Source: Zanthoxylum bungeanum
Taxonomy: Eukaryota > Streptophyta > Magnoliopsida > Sapindales > Rutaceae
Reading direction: 5' to 3'
Length of the DNA: 64,000 nt
Assembly: GCA_019454045.1 (NCBI GenBank)
Contig: SKCR01023800.1
Coordinates: 124,001-188,000 of the forward strand
Below are positions 9,903 to 21,934 of this stretch, piece after piece. Position numbers and translations under genes: made by a program. The stretch's first letter is position 1. The number at the start of each line of letters is the position of its first letter. The notes below the pieces were generated by a model. The model made no database searches, was not told the DNA's origin, and worked only from the letters and a program-made list of their open reading frames with translations.

Positions 9903-12260
9903 ATATCCCACTTGGCCTATATCCAATCACTCATGTGTCTTACACTTGAACTATGTTATGGACGACTCAAACTTCTGCTGAGAAACAGCTTTCGTTTTTG
10001 GATTTATAATGTTATCGTCTGATGCGATTTATACGATCATCACATCGCCACGATGTATGATCCGATGAACCAGATGAAACCATATGAAGTACATATCGGA
10101 TAGTTGATGAGACCGTTAATTCTTTAGCCTGTGTTGTAGCCTAGCTCAGCTGCTAACAGAATTATTTCTAATCTAATTAGAATTATTTAGATCCAAAATG
10201 CTACTATTGCTGCGACAGTTGCAGCAAAATTCCACTTTTATTGTTTATTCGGGAACAATATCTTGTTTGGAAGATTTCCAGCTCACTGTTCCTTTATTCA
10301 AACTATATAGTACCGTTTGATGACTTATAGTCGTCTTTGTCGGTTTGGAAACTTGCAGTAGTGAACCTAGTCACTTCAAGTTCTCCTTCTCCATAGTATA
10401 TGACAGCATCCTTAGTTCATCTAAGATGCTGAAGGATGTTATTAATTTCAATCCAATGACTATCACTTGGATTGTCCTGATTGTGACTCCATATGCTCAA
10501 AGTGTATGAGACACCAGGTCACGTACATTTCTTTGAATGTACGGTTACTCAGAGAGTGTCAACAACTTTTACATCTATCCCAGTAGATCATTATTCCTAG
10601 AATAAGGTTGTCTCTCCCAAGAATTCCATGGAGAAATTTCATGAAAGCCAAGCTTTCACCGATTGTTATGTGGGAATGTCATTTCTAAGAAATGACGTAT
10701 TATCATTATATAGGACATTCATTGTCAGTGCGCTCCCACTAACCTTCTTATATACACAAGAATCATATTCGTTTGATTAAATCATACATCATTACACCAT
10801 TTGATTACATCAATAACGATATAGTTCCAAGAACGTAATGCTTGCTTCAATCCATACATGGATCAAATTAACTTGCAAACCTTGTTTGCTTTGTTTTGGT
10901 ACGACAAAACCGTTAGGATGTTTGAAACATCCTCCTAAAGGTTTCCGTTTATGGAAAACGATTTTGACGTTCTGCTGCCATATTTCATAAATGAAACATG
11001 CAGCATTAGCAAGCATTATCCAAATGGATTCAACCATGGCAATGGGTAAAAAGGATTCGTCGTAATCTACACTATGTTGATGACGATACCCTTTTTGTAT
11101 AAGCCTAGCTTAATACATTTGTTGCCATTCATGTACGTCTTCCTTGAAGACCTTTGTAGTACCGACATACACAATGTCTTACGGTACAACAACCAGTGTC
11201 CAAACTTGGTTGGCATACATGGAATCCATTTCGGATATTATGGCACTTGGCCATAATAGGTAGTCGATACCTTGTATCACTTCCTCATACGTAGTCAGTT
11301 TTCTCAATAAGATTGACATCTTTACCCATACCTCCCAGGTTGTTTTCTGACTCTCTCCAACTACGGAGTTTTTGTGTATTTGAAGATTATGGTACAGTTT
11401 CATCCTTGATGATCTGTTTGTGTTCCACTAAGGAATCGGTGCCTAGAACAATATTACTCCAATTTTCATCGAGTTTTACTATCTTCCCACTTACCACTGC
11501 ATATAGGTATTCCTCTTAGGAAAACCGCATGGAGAGCAACAATTAAATTGTTCTCTTGTGAGTTATATAATTACTATACATTGGTTTCCATGGGATAATC
11601 AATTACAGATAGGCACTTATCCATTTTGGGTTTTAGTTTTGTATCATCCAAACATATGCCTAGCACTCCCAAATATACAAGAATTAGAAACCCGGTTTCT
11701 TTCCTGTTCATATCTAATATGAATTCTGTCAAACAAATTTTCATGGAACATTATTCAAAATAAGTATTGCACTGTTAAATGCTTATCCATTTGAGGGAAT
11801 ATGGTAGTTCAGAGCGACTCATGATTAACCTTATTATGTCTAACAAAACTTGGATTCTCCGTTCGGACACACCATCAAATTGACATGTTCCGGAAGAGTC
11901 CTCTGTGAAAGAATACTATACTCTTTCATATAGTTAATAAACTTATTGCTTAAGTATTTTCTATCTTGGTCTTACCGTGACGGTTTTAATACTTTAGCCG
12001 ATCTGTAAGTCTAATTTGTGTCGAAACTGTAAAAGTTTCCGATTCGTGTTTCAAAGGAAACACATAATCAAAATGCGATGCCACATCTGTAAAGGTCACG
12101 AAATATTCATATCCACCTCTAGCCTAGCTAGATATGGGCCCACTTATGTCACTATGAACGAGTGCTAACAGATCGATGGCACTTACACTTTTACCAAGTA
12201 AAAGGTATTTTAGGCATTTTGCCCAAAACTAACTAGATTCGTAGACATTATTTGAATAGA
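9903..12260 (-). pseudogene. Copia-a pol remnant (RNase H, reverse transcriptase, part of integrase)
   Basis: This is colinear with the minus-strand pol of copia1. RNase H-like sequence comes first (9903-10,330). Reverse transcriptase follows (about 10,340-11,280); the minus-strand frame at 10,810-11,037 holds IWIMLANAACFIYEIWQQNVK and a degraded PNGFVVP. Integrase sequence continues to about 12,230. Many frameshifts and stops are present. The gag gene, protease, leader and primer site are missing because homology switches directly into LTR sequence near 12,260. Confidence 0.7.
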
Positions 12261-13706
12261 TGCGACTAGCGATTTGACGCTTGATGTGATTTACGTGCAG
12301 CACTCGAATTCGAAATGCGAATGCGCTCACAAACATTCCCGGGCTTGGATTCGCTAATTCCAAATTAATGAATTTCCATCGCATTGTAATTAAATCTAAT
12401 TTAATTAAATAATCATGCCTAGCATAATTACTATTCACGTCGCTAACGAATTAATTATAAATTAATTCATTCACCCGAATTAAAATCTAATTTTAATTCC
12501 TCGTCGAAATCCAATTTCGTTTAATATATCGAATATATTAATTTATCGATTAATTCCAAAATAATCGTCCTCTCTCTTTAAATAATATTTTATCCTAGAT
12601 AAAATATCTCCGTAATTAATCCCAGATTAATTTTCTCTCTCATCTAATTAATCCCAGAATAATAAAGTGCGAGTCATACATCATCGATGAATCTTTGGGA
12701 AGTGACCCATGAGATCCCCGGATATATTGGCAGTAAATACGGTTATCGGACTATTTGAATACGTACGTACTTAGTACTACATTTTACCGATTTACAAGAC
12801 AAGGTTGGCTTCTAGCAAAGCGCCATGCCTACCCAATTCTCCAGAAACATGCTTACAGGAATAAGCGATTTATATCAAGCGTAGTATATGTAGTATCGTG
12901 TATGTCGATCCAGCATCAGATGTCACGTGCTAGGCCTGAGGCTAGAATTATGTCTGCCCCGTACGAAGCACATGTTAGATGTCTGGTAACTAGTCTCTAT
13001 AATCGGATATACATGACCTAGTCATAATATCCCTATAGCTGCAGTATTTAAAGAGTACTAGTACCGTATCCTACGTGACATCATCTCCACTATGACCAGA
13101 GTGATACTTCCGTCTTGACATCACACCCAATACACTACGATTCTCAATATACCCAGCAGAGGCGTACACAGAACTGGTTAAAGTCCTGGACGACCAAAAC
13201 CAAAGCATATTGATTGTCGCAAGTATTAGCGGTGCAAGTCTCAGTCAAATACACCTACCCTGATTTCGGACTTCCATAGACACATAGTCATACTACCAAT
13301 GGAATTCTGAGGGTGTCTATCCAGAGCGAAGCTGTTTTCCGTACCATCGGTAAAACACAACCTCCTATTTCACTTGAATGAGTATCCAATACCCAAATAT
13401 ATGAGAACTATGTTATTGTGCCCTCACAACGCGCACAAGTGTAATACTAGTCTTTTATGCATTTATCGATGTCCAATCTCGATAATACTCTGACTAGGGA
13501 TATTTAATGATTATACCTTCGTGGATTAATACTGTCTCATATCATCTCAATCCAGAAACTAATCATAAGGACCTCCTATCATTTATACATCTATGTGATC
13601 TAATCACAAATGATAAGAGAGCAATCTCCTTTGTCACATAGTTAATTTGTACAACAACACCATGATCTGTACAAATAGTGACGCTATGGGTCATAATTGT
13701 CCAACA
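12261..13706 (-). mobile_element. Copia-a, truncated second LTR
   Basis: Colinear with the right three quarters of the 7882-9902 LTR, from the segment before the palindrome cluster to GTCCAACA at 13,701-13,706. The first ~0.6 kb (in plus orientation) is missing, fused to the integrase remnant. No target duplication pairs with the left LTR (TAAAG against GTAGC), so the element was rearranged or is a recombinant of two copies. Confidence 0.75.
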
Positions 13707-14466
13707 GTAGCATCCTGACATTAGGTGAGATGTTATATAAACTGGGAAAAATGTCATTTCATGACTAATTCAGGAATATTTTTGGGTCACGTTATGTCAT
13801 CTAAATATATTGAGATTGACAAGGCAAAAATAGAGGTAATCTCTAAATTGCCAACCGAAAAAAAGTCAGGGAAATCCGTTCTTTCTTAGGATATGAAAGA
13901 TTTTATAGGAGGTTCATAAAAAACTTTAGTGCCCTATCCAGACCCTTATGTAACCTACTATTAAAAGATGCAATATTTGAATGGACAGAAGAATGTCAAA
14001 ATTATTTGAAAAGATTATTAGTCTTTTGACTTCTGCCCCTATCATGCAATCCCCTAATTGCTCTTTGTCTTTTGAACTAATGTGTGATGCCAGTGATTAT
14101 GCAGTTGGCAAAGTGTTAGGACAGAGAAAGAAAGGTTAGCTGCATGTGATATATTACGCAAGTAAAACTTTAGGCAGTGCACAAATAAATTACACTACCA
14201 CAGAAAGAACTACTTGCTGTAATATTTACATTGGATAAATTTCGATCATATTTATTGGTTCTTCAAACATTGTTTAAGCCAAGATTACTACAGTGGATAT
14301 TTTTACTTCAAGAGTTAAATCTCATAATCAAGGAGAAGAAATGAGAAGTGAATGTGGTTGCAGATCATTTATTGAGACTGATAAATGAGTCATCAATTGA
14401 TATAACAATATCAATGACTTTTTTCCTGATGAATTTTTATTTTCCATAAATACAATGCCTTAGTAT
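13707..14466 (+). pseudogene. Athila-like reverse transcriptase C-terminus and RNase H
   Basis: This continues the polymerase broken at 6041. Readable segments are INWEKCHFMTNSGIFLGHVM (about 13,740-13,800) and, after frameshifts, RSFLGYERFYRRFIKNF. Then come ALSRPLCNLLLKDAIFEWTE and FELMCDASDYAVGKVLGQRK, the RNase H start with its first catalytic Asp, and finally YTTTE and NVVADHLLRLINESS. The integrase that should follow is absent: repeat B begins at 14,467. The first ~25 bases (13,707-13,730) do not fit the polymerase and may be filler from the rearrangement. Confidence 0.82.
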
Positions 14467-14983
14467 TGACCGACGTAATCACACGCGTATAACGCAAGTG
14501 CACGTATCGTTCAAGTAGTATAAAAAATATCGATCCCAAGAGGACTTAAAACCTTTTGTTATCAATTTATGAAGTTAAATATTTACAAGTATCTAATGGA
14601 TTGATTGTTTGATTGGGTGGTGACTTTAAAACTTAAAACAAGTAAATAAAAATACTTGAAAGTAGATTGAAGAAAATTCAAATTTATAAAACTATCCAGG
14701 GTTGTGAATCATTCCAATATCTTTTTAAAAGATGAAGTGGTTATTTTACGTTTGTGTAATATATTGGTTTATTAACTTGGAACACGAAATTATGTAAAAT
14801 CCTCTTCCGATGGTCAAATACAAATACCCAGTATAACCCAATTAATCATATTTCTATGTTAACCAAGTTACCTGAATTCATTAAGATTAAGTTCTAATTA
14901 TGTCTACCCCCGCCCGAGAGGTATATTTCTATCCTGTAAGGAAATCTATTAAAGGGATTTCTTTCCTCAATGAAGATCGTGGG
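14467..14983 (+). repeat. Repeat B: unassigned interspersed repeat, copy 2
   Basis: Homologous to 7018-7540, with the same TGACCGAC start. It begins directly after the Athila RNase H and is cut at 14,983 by a copia LTR. Coding capacity is not evident. Its insertion point just before the integrase position suggests it entered the Athila element as a unit. Confidence 0.55.
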
Positions 14984-16943
14984 TGTAAGTGTTCCTAGAA
15001 CATGCCAAGATCTCTAAGAGTGATTTGTGTGTGAAAAATCAAAGAGAGTTGTGGAAAAAACTTACTTTGATCGGATGGGTTTCAAGACTTTTTATGCATT
15101 TCCATGGAAGCTCTAAGCTTTGATTGAAGTTTTAAGCCCTTGGGTGAGTTTCCCTATCACCTTGATTTACTCCATTATGTGCTAGCATGGAACAAAATGA
15201 AAGAAAAATTTTTCTCCAAGGAAGCATGAAGTTTCGCCCATGGCTAGGGAGAGAAGAGAGATGAAGTTTTGTTTTTGTTTTTCCAAAAACATTACCAAAA
15301 TCATTTTCAAAAAAGTGTATATACTTTCCAAAAGTCAAAGTGTGCTAAGCAAGTTTCCATAATTGCTCTCAACTACTTCCATCAATTAGATTGACTAGTG
15401 ATGTAAGTTGGTGGGTCCCATACTTTAATTCAAAATTCAAGTTGAGTGATACTACACACACTTCGGGCTTTAGTTCGCTTAATCTGTTTAAACGAATTTT
15501 CTGTTGCGACTTAATTAAATCTAATTTAATTAAATAATAATGCCTAGCAAAATTATTACGGAAGTCTCTCGCGAATTAATTCTAAATTAATTTGTTTGCT
15601 TGAATTAAAATCTAATTTTAATTCCGCTTTGAAATCCGATTTCATTTAATATATCTAATATATTATTTTAGCCCAATTAATAAATTAAATAGTAAAATCT
15701 AATTTAACTATTAAATTTACTTTACCGATTAATTTTAAATTAATCGCGTTCTCTCTTCTCGATGAATTTATTCCTAGATAAATTCTCGACGTAATTAATT
15801 CCAGATTAATTCTCCATTTTGATAATTAATTCCAGATTAATTATTGCCGTAATTAATCCCAGATTAATTTTCTCTTTCATAATTAATCCCAGATTAATTT
15901 TCTGTTCGAGTCAAATCTCAACGGTGAATCTTCGGGAAGCGACCAAAAGATCCATGTATATGTTGGTAGTAAATACGATTATCGGAATATCCGAATACGT
16001 GCATACCCAGTATCAAGTTCTCACCGATTTACAAGACATGGTTGGCTTTTAGCAAAGCACCGTGCCTACCCAATTCTCCAGATATATTCAGTAAACGAAT
16101 ATTTAATCTTTGTCAGGCGTAGTATACGTAGTATTGCGTATTACGATCCAGTATCATATGTAACATGCAAGGCCTGTGGCTGGAAATGTGTCTGCCCCGT
16201 ACGAAGCATATATCGGATCTCTGGTAACTACTCTCTATAATCGGATAAACATGATCTAGTCATATTAACCTGATAGCTGCAGCATACAAGAGTACCAGTT
16301 CCGTATCCTATATGATCATCATCTCCATATGACTTAAGTGTTACTTCCATCTTGACATCACACCCAATATACTAAGATTCTCAATATACCCAGAAGAGGC
16401 GTACACAGAACCTTTTAAAGCCCTGGACGACCAAAACCAAAGTATATTGATTGTCGCAAGTATTAGCGATGCAAGTCTTAGGTTAAGACCAGATACACCT
16501 ACCCTGATTTGGATTCCCATAGACACATAGTCATACTACGAATGGAATTCCGAGGGCTCTATCCTAGCGAAGCTGTTTCCGTACCATCGGTAAACACAAC
16601 ATCCTATTACACTTGCATGAGTATCCAATACCCAAATATATGAGAATTATGCTGTTATGTTCCCATAACACGCACAAGTGTAATACTAGTCTATTCTGCA
16701 TTATCGATATCCAATCTTAATAATACTATGACTAGGGATATTTTAATGATTAAAACTTAGTGGATTAATACTGTCTCATATCTTATTAATCTGAAACTAA
16801 TCATATGGACTTTTATCATTTATATATCCCAGTAATCCAATTACAAATGATAAAAGAGCAATTTCCTTTGTCACATAGTTAATTTGTACAACAACACCAT
16901 GTTCTATACAAATAGTGATGCTATGAGTCATAATTGTCCAATA
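14984..16943 (-). mobile_element. Copia-b, 3' LTR
   Basis: TGTAAGTGTTCCTAGAACAT at 14,984 to GTCCAATA ending at 16,943 (final CA decayed to TA), 1.96 kb. Same family as copia1. The palindrome cluster is at about 15,480-15,905 and has gained extra copies of the TTAATCCCAGATTAA unit. The left flanking five bases are GTGGG; the matching duplication should lie beyond the right edge of the window. Confidence 0.82.
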
Positions 16944-17075
16944 ATCTCCCACTTGGCCTATAGCTAATCACTCAAGTGTCATACACTTGAACTATGTACG
17001 GGTCGCTGAAACTTCTACTGAGAAACAGCTTTTATCTGCGGATTTGCAAGGTTATCATCTGATGTGATTTATTCA
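16944..17075 (-). pseudogene. Copia-b internal fragment (polypurine tract and RNase H end)
   Basis: 132 bp colinear with the start of the copia2 interior (51,908-52,040): polypurine tract complement CTCCCACTTGGCC, then the C-terminal end of RNase H. It stops at 17,075 where G1 LTR1 begins, so the G1 array inserted into this element. Confidence 0.75.
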
Positions 17076-17403
17076 TGTAACATCACAGATTATTTAAGCC
17101 TGTTTGACGAATTAGAATACCTTTAAAGGATTAATTATAGTATAGTAATAACCAAAACTAGAGGGGCTATTATGTAGTTTTTAGGGTTTGTATATAAAGG
17201 CCTTAGATATTTATTTAGACACGTTTCAATTTTTGGACACATGTTGGAGAAGAGAAACCAGAAAGTTCGAGAGAAAGAGTTGGAGAGAGAAAGAGAAAGG
17301 GAAAGAGAGGAAAATAGAGAGAGATGGGGAACTTCGGTGAACATCGGCCGAGTCTCCGATCACCGGTGAGTCTCCAACGTGCTAATGACGTTTGGAAGGA
17401 AAG
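17076..17403 (+). mobile_element. G1 LTR1, 5' piece
   Basis: It starts TGTAACATCACAG and matches the starts of LTR2 (46,133), LTR3 (48,708) and LTR4 (61,248). A TATA box (TGTATATAAAGG) is at about 17,190. Next comes a GA-rich transcribed segment and GATCACCGGTGAGTCTCCAA at about 17,358-17,377. The piece ends in GGAAGGAAAG at 17,403, where the Tat-like element was inserted; LTR1 resumes at 42,128. Confidence 0.85.
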
Positions 17404-19653
17404 TGGAGGCACTGCATTTTTGTATATAAGTCCCGATGATGAGTCTCGCATGGAGACACTACCTCTTTAATTATGGAAGCCGCGGGAAACGAACATCGGA
17501 AGGGAAGAGTCAAGAATTAACATTTCTGTTGGATTTAATTCGCTAGCTTAGCTTCGGGTTCACTTGTTGGACCTCTGTTTCAAAACACATCCTTAGCCCA
17601 AACCCCCGCAAGACACACACCAAGCCCACACATCACCAAACCACACACCAAGCCCAAAAAATGGATCAAGCCCACGCCCAAGGAGACCAAAGCCAAACGC
17701 CCAAAGCTTCCAAATTAAACAAAATCACACATTAAACACATGCCAAAATCAAGACAAATCACATTCCTTAATTAAAAGATACAAATCAAATCCCATCAAT
17801 ACTTTCCTAATCCAATTAAATTACATTATTTAATTAAAAAAAAGATCAAATCAAATAAAATTAAATCATATCCCTAATCAAAAGAGAAGAAATCAAATCA
17901 AATTAAAAGACTTTCCTAATTAAAAGATATCCCTATTAATACACAAATCCTTTCCCTACCCGCACAAGGATTACCCCTCCTTTTGCCTATAAAAAGAACC
18001 CTTAACCCAACCTTAGAAGCCCTAGACCCTCACGAAAAAAAACACAAGACCCCTAGCCGAGACTCACAAAAAAAAAAAAACAAATGAAAGAAATAAACAC
18101 TTCACGCATCAACACAAAGCTACTCACCCACGCATAAGCACCTGCCAACTTCACTCAAAACCATTCACGCCTAGCCACCTAAAACCCACTCACGCACCAG
18201 CCTCCTTCACGCCTAGTCACCTGCCCATGCATTAGATCCTTCACGCCACTTAGAGCCCTTCACCCAAATCAACCCTCTAACCAGCCTTGCCTCCTGTCCA
18301 TTGCTCCACTGCCTCTCACGTAACAACACCAGCCTTGCCTCACGTCCCTTGCTCCACTGCCTCTCACGTAACAACACCAGCCTTGTCTCATGTCCCTTGC
18401 TTCACTGCCTCTCACTTAACAGCCCATTGCCTTACCTCACGTCCCTTGCTTCAACAGCCTTTCACGTAAGCCCCTTGCCTCACGTCTCTTACTTCAACAG
18501 TCCTTCATTTGCCTCAATTCAGCGCAAATAATCACCCTAACCAGCAGCCCCAATTGACGCTATAAAGCCCAGTGAACTGCCTCAGTTCACACCTACAAAC
18601 AGTCCCCAAAAAAAACTGCCCAAAACTGTATCTAAAAAACTGTCCAGATTTTACTGCAAAACTGCACCAGAAGCTGCCCCGTAAAACCTAAAAATCGCAA
18701 ACTAAAACAGCCCCGCATTACCGCAAAATAATGAGCCTAAACCGTGACCAGAAACCGCAGTGAAACAGAGTGAAAATAGCAGCCCAAATAGCGAAACAGC
18801 GAGGAAAAACTTTGAACCAGTGAACCGGAGAAGTTGCAGAGCATCAACCCTTCCGACAACCGCGTACCGCACTTCCGAGAGATGACTTAAAAGGTTAGAC
18901 CTGAGGGCACCTTCTTTATTTAATATCCTTTATTTTTTATTTATTCTGTTACTTTATTTCACATTAGTATTGTGGATTGATGCATGATGTGAATTCCGGA
19001 TGAACGAAATGTGTGTTCTCTCTTGTGGTATATCAGATGGAAACCCATACGTAAATTTATAGCCGAATCCGAATGGACGGTAGTGCAGTCTGCACTCGGG
19101 ATACAATGCCACTTACCCCTTGAAAGACACATATTTCGTTTCATCCAACCTTGTGTTTGAGCATGAATTAGTCATTAGTATGTTATTTCTTTACGCATGA
19201 TTTAGTTATTTATTTTCGTATTAGGAATTTAATTGTGTTTATGTTTAAGTTGTTATTTATTTATATGTCGTGTTTATTGATTTGATGCGTTTATGTACAT
19301 GCGTGCTTGCAGTTATAATGACTTACTTTTAAAGCATGCAAACTTAGATATAGGCTTTATTTTCATGCACGTGAATGTAGAAATAGAATACTCTTGGGAA
19401 TATATGTTGCATAGACTTGATTAAATTATTGCACAAATCCATTCATTACAAGTGGCATAAGTAAGTGACCAATCCGAACCCAACGGTTGAGGTCTTCCCT
19501 TGCGAGGGGTGAGTGCGGCCTTAAATTATTTTCCCAGTTCACACCGGGGTGGCGACTCCATTTTATTCTCCGGTTTAGTTCCTCCGTGAGCTATTCCGTA
19601 CTCCCAACTAGGCCGCGAGACTAGAGCAGCGTCGTCAATTTCTGTGTCCTACA
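17404..19653 (+). mobile_element. Tat/Ogre-like element, 5' LTR
   Basis: The LTR runs from TGGAGGCACTGC to CCTACA at 19,653 (2.25 kb) and is followed by a tRNA-Arg-type primer site. A TATA box (GCCTATAAAAAGAACCC) is at about 17,985. From 18,050 the transcribed part is C-rich with imperfect repeats; a ~52-bp unit around GCCTCTCACGTAACAACACC recurs between 18,280 and 18,510. The right half is duplicated in the 3' LTR at 40,842-42,127. The five bases before it (GAAAG) match AAAAG after the 3' LTR with one difference. Confidence 0.82.
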
Positions 19654-19656
19654 GTC

Positions 19657-19674
19657 TGGCGACTCCATTGGGGA
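19657..19674 (+). other. Primer-binding site, tRNA-Arg type
   Basis: TGGCGACTCCATTGGGGA lies three bases after the LTR end and differs at one position from the TGGCGACTCCACTGGGGA site known from Ogre elements. It assigns the element to the Tat/Ogre group and to the plus strand. Confidence 0.85.
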
Positions 19675-20605
19675 TAGAGAATTGGCCCCGAAATAATGTC
19701 TTATAATGATTGTGATTTGTGCTTTAGTTAACTATATCTACCGCAGGTTAAAAGGGGTTAATTAAAGGCATTATCAGAGCTCGATAATGGTTTGGTTTCT
19801 TCCTTCATTCACTACCTTTCTATAAGGAAAATTCGTGAAGGCACCTAGATAATCATGTACTCGTAGCTTACTGTGATGGACTAATTTGGAGGACTCGTTG
19901 TTTATTCCTGTCACCAAGCGATAATAGCCTACGAGGCTTGGGTATTTAAGAGAGTTCGCTCCACCCTCCCTCTGGGAATCTACAACGGGAAATACATTTA
20001 ACAGTCAGTCATGCATCTTAACTCGTTGGCACGTACCTTAGCGTATAAAAAAGGGTGCGCTCACTTGGTCGCTTGAACCCTTGAGTGGGGAGTCCTAGTT
20101 GTGGGCAATCCTTTATCAACGAGAGCCTTTATCTATACTCATATAAATACGCGTATGAACTGTAGTTGTAGTAGACCAATAGAAACTATTCCTTTATGTT
20201 TGCGTTTAGGACCATTGTCATTTGGATTCAGTTGGACCTTTTGTCATGAGGTATGGGCTTGTTGGGCCATTTAAACTGGGATGAGTCCGTGCTTTATGAA
20301 AATTGGGCCACAAGATTCTAAAATGTCGATGGGCCACTTTATGTTTAGGCCCCGTATCATTTGAAGTTATTTAGCCATGTTATCACAAAAGTGTAAACCT
20401 GTTGGGCCTTTTCAACTGGGACTAGTTTGCACCTCGCAATAGTATGATTAAAGCTTCAAAATGATAATGGGTCGACTTACATCGCACGCATCTCATGCAT
20501 CTCATGCATACACGTATCATGTTAAACCTTTATGTCTTAAGAGCCATCATAGATATCCGTTGGGTTAGGAAATATGAAAGACTCGTCAAGAGGCCGATAG
20601 CGAAT
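19675..20605 (+). other. Tat/Ogre-like leader
   Basis: About 930 bp of non-coding sequence between the primer site and gag. Two halves echo each other: GTTGGGCC(A/T)TTT.AACTGGGA occurs near 20,260 and again near 20,400, so part of it is an old duplication. No open frame is recognisable. Confidence 0.5.
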
Positions 20606-21934
20606 ATGAGTGAATCAGAGAATGAGGTATCCCATATGGATTAGCTGGAAAACAGTCTCACTAAGGTTACTGAGAAACTACAAGCTTTGACTACTGCTAT
20701 GGCTAATATGGTTGTGCCCCGTGCGGGGGGGGAGCTCTGAGAATGAGAGGCGTGAGAACCCTCCGAACAGACTGAGTGAGGATATCCCTGTCTTCGATGA
20801 TGATATGGCTGAGTATGCCGCAGGGAAAGTGTCGGGTCTTAGTCTGAGTTACAGAAACTTTGGGATAAAGTGGAGTCAGTTACCTTTAAGATGAAGGGGG
20901 TAAACATGATGATTTACTGAACTACGAGGCAATGACGTTTGAGGAACAATTGCCAGCTCAGTTCAAGATACCTGACCTAGCCAAATTCAATGGGAATGGG
21001 GACCCGAGGGTCCATCTCAGGTAATATATATATCTCGTAATGAGTTCAGTGGACCTGTCACAATGCCAAGTTCAGAAGATGTTGTGATGTCACATGAGGG
21101 GGCACCCGTAGTGTGGTACCATAGCCTTGAGAGAAAGGTTAAGGAAGATTGGAAGGAATTGGCAGAAGCCTTTCTAAAGTAATATGTTACAGATTTGGCG
21201 ATCGACCTGTCGCTTCGTGACTTGGAGAACACCAAGCAGAAGCTGGAAGAGAGCTTTAAGGGGTATGTGGACCGCTGGAGAAGCCATCTCTTGAAAATGC
21301 AGACTCGGCCCTCAGAGAAGGACCAGATTAAAATGATAATCAAGGGCACTAAGCCCTCTATTTATGGCAAGCTAAGGAGGATGACTTCGATGATCGCTGA
21401 TTTTTGACAGTTGAGGGAGACTGTCATGGACATTGAAGAAGAAGAAGCTGAGAACAGAAAGTTTTATGATCATGATAGAAGGACTTTTGGGGGGCCTTCG
21501 GAGACAAGCCCCCTACTGCTGAGATCGCTGCCGTCAGAAACATGCGATTCTCCAACCTTGGTAAGCCTCTGTCAAAGGTGCTTGAGAAGTTGAAAAGACA
21601 AGGACTCCTGAAACCTTCAGAGCCTAGGCCAATTCCAAACCCTGTGCCACATTACTTCGACTTAAAACAATAATGCCACTTCCACCAGTAGAACAAAACA
21701 GACAACTGCACCCGCCTTAGGCATGAGATCCAAAACCTCATTGACGCCCATACCATACCCGACCTAGAAAAAGAACAACCCAGCACATACAGAAACCCTC
21801 TATCTAACTACCACTCTGTTCCACCACCTACCTACATGATCAACTCCAGCCTACCCGAGACATTTGTCCTCCAAAATCTCAGCCACCAAACTTCTCGCAT
21901 AGGAATAAGGGAGAGCAGCAGTGAAGAACATTAG
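20606..21934 (+). pseudogene. Tat/Ogre-like gag, degraded
   Basis: It starts at ATG 20,606 and meets a stop after 12 codons, and a G-run at about 20,726 shifts the frame. The core gag domain is readable in 21,060-21,410: GAPVVWYHSLERKVKEDW, then LAEAFLK, and an open stretch with LEESFKGYVDRWRSHLLKMQ. Beyond 21,590 comes the proline-rich C-terminal part, with RHEIQNLIDAHTIPDLEKEQ, typical of Tat gag C-termini. The CCHC-like segment is not intact. No protease or polymerase follows, so gag is the only protein this element retains. Confidence 0.78.

Noticed and set aside
18287..18531. Frames with repeated TASHVTTPALPH-like blocks
   Set aside because: They come from a ~52-bp repeat in the Tat 5' LTR leader; the repeat in the 3' LTR does not keep the frame.
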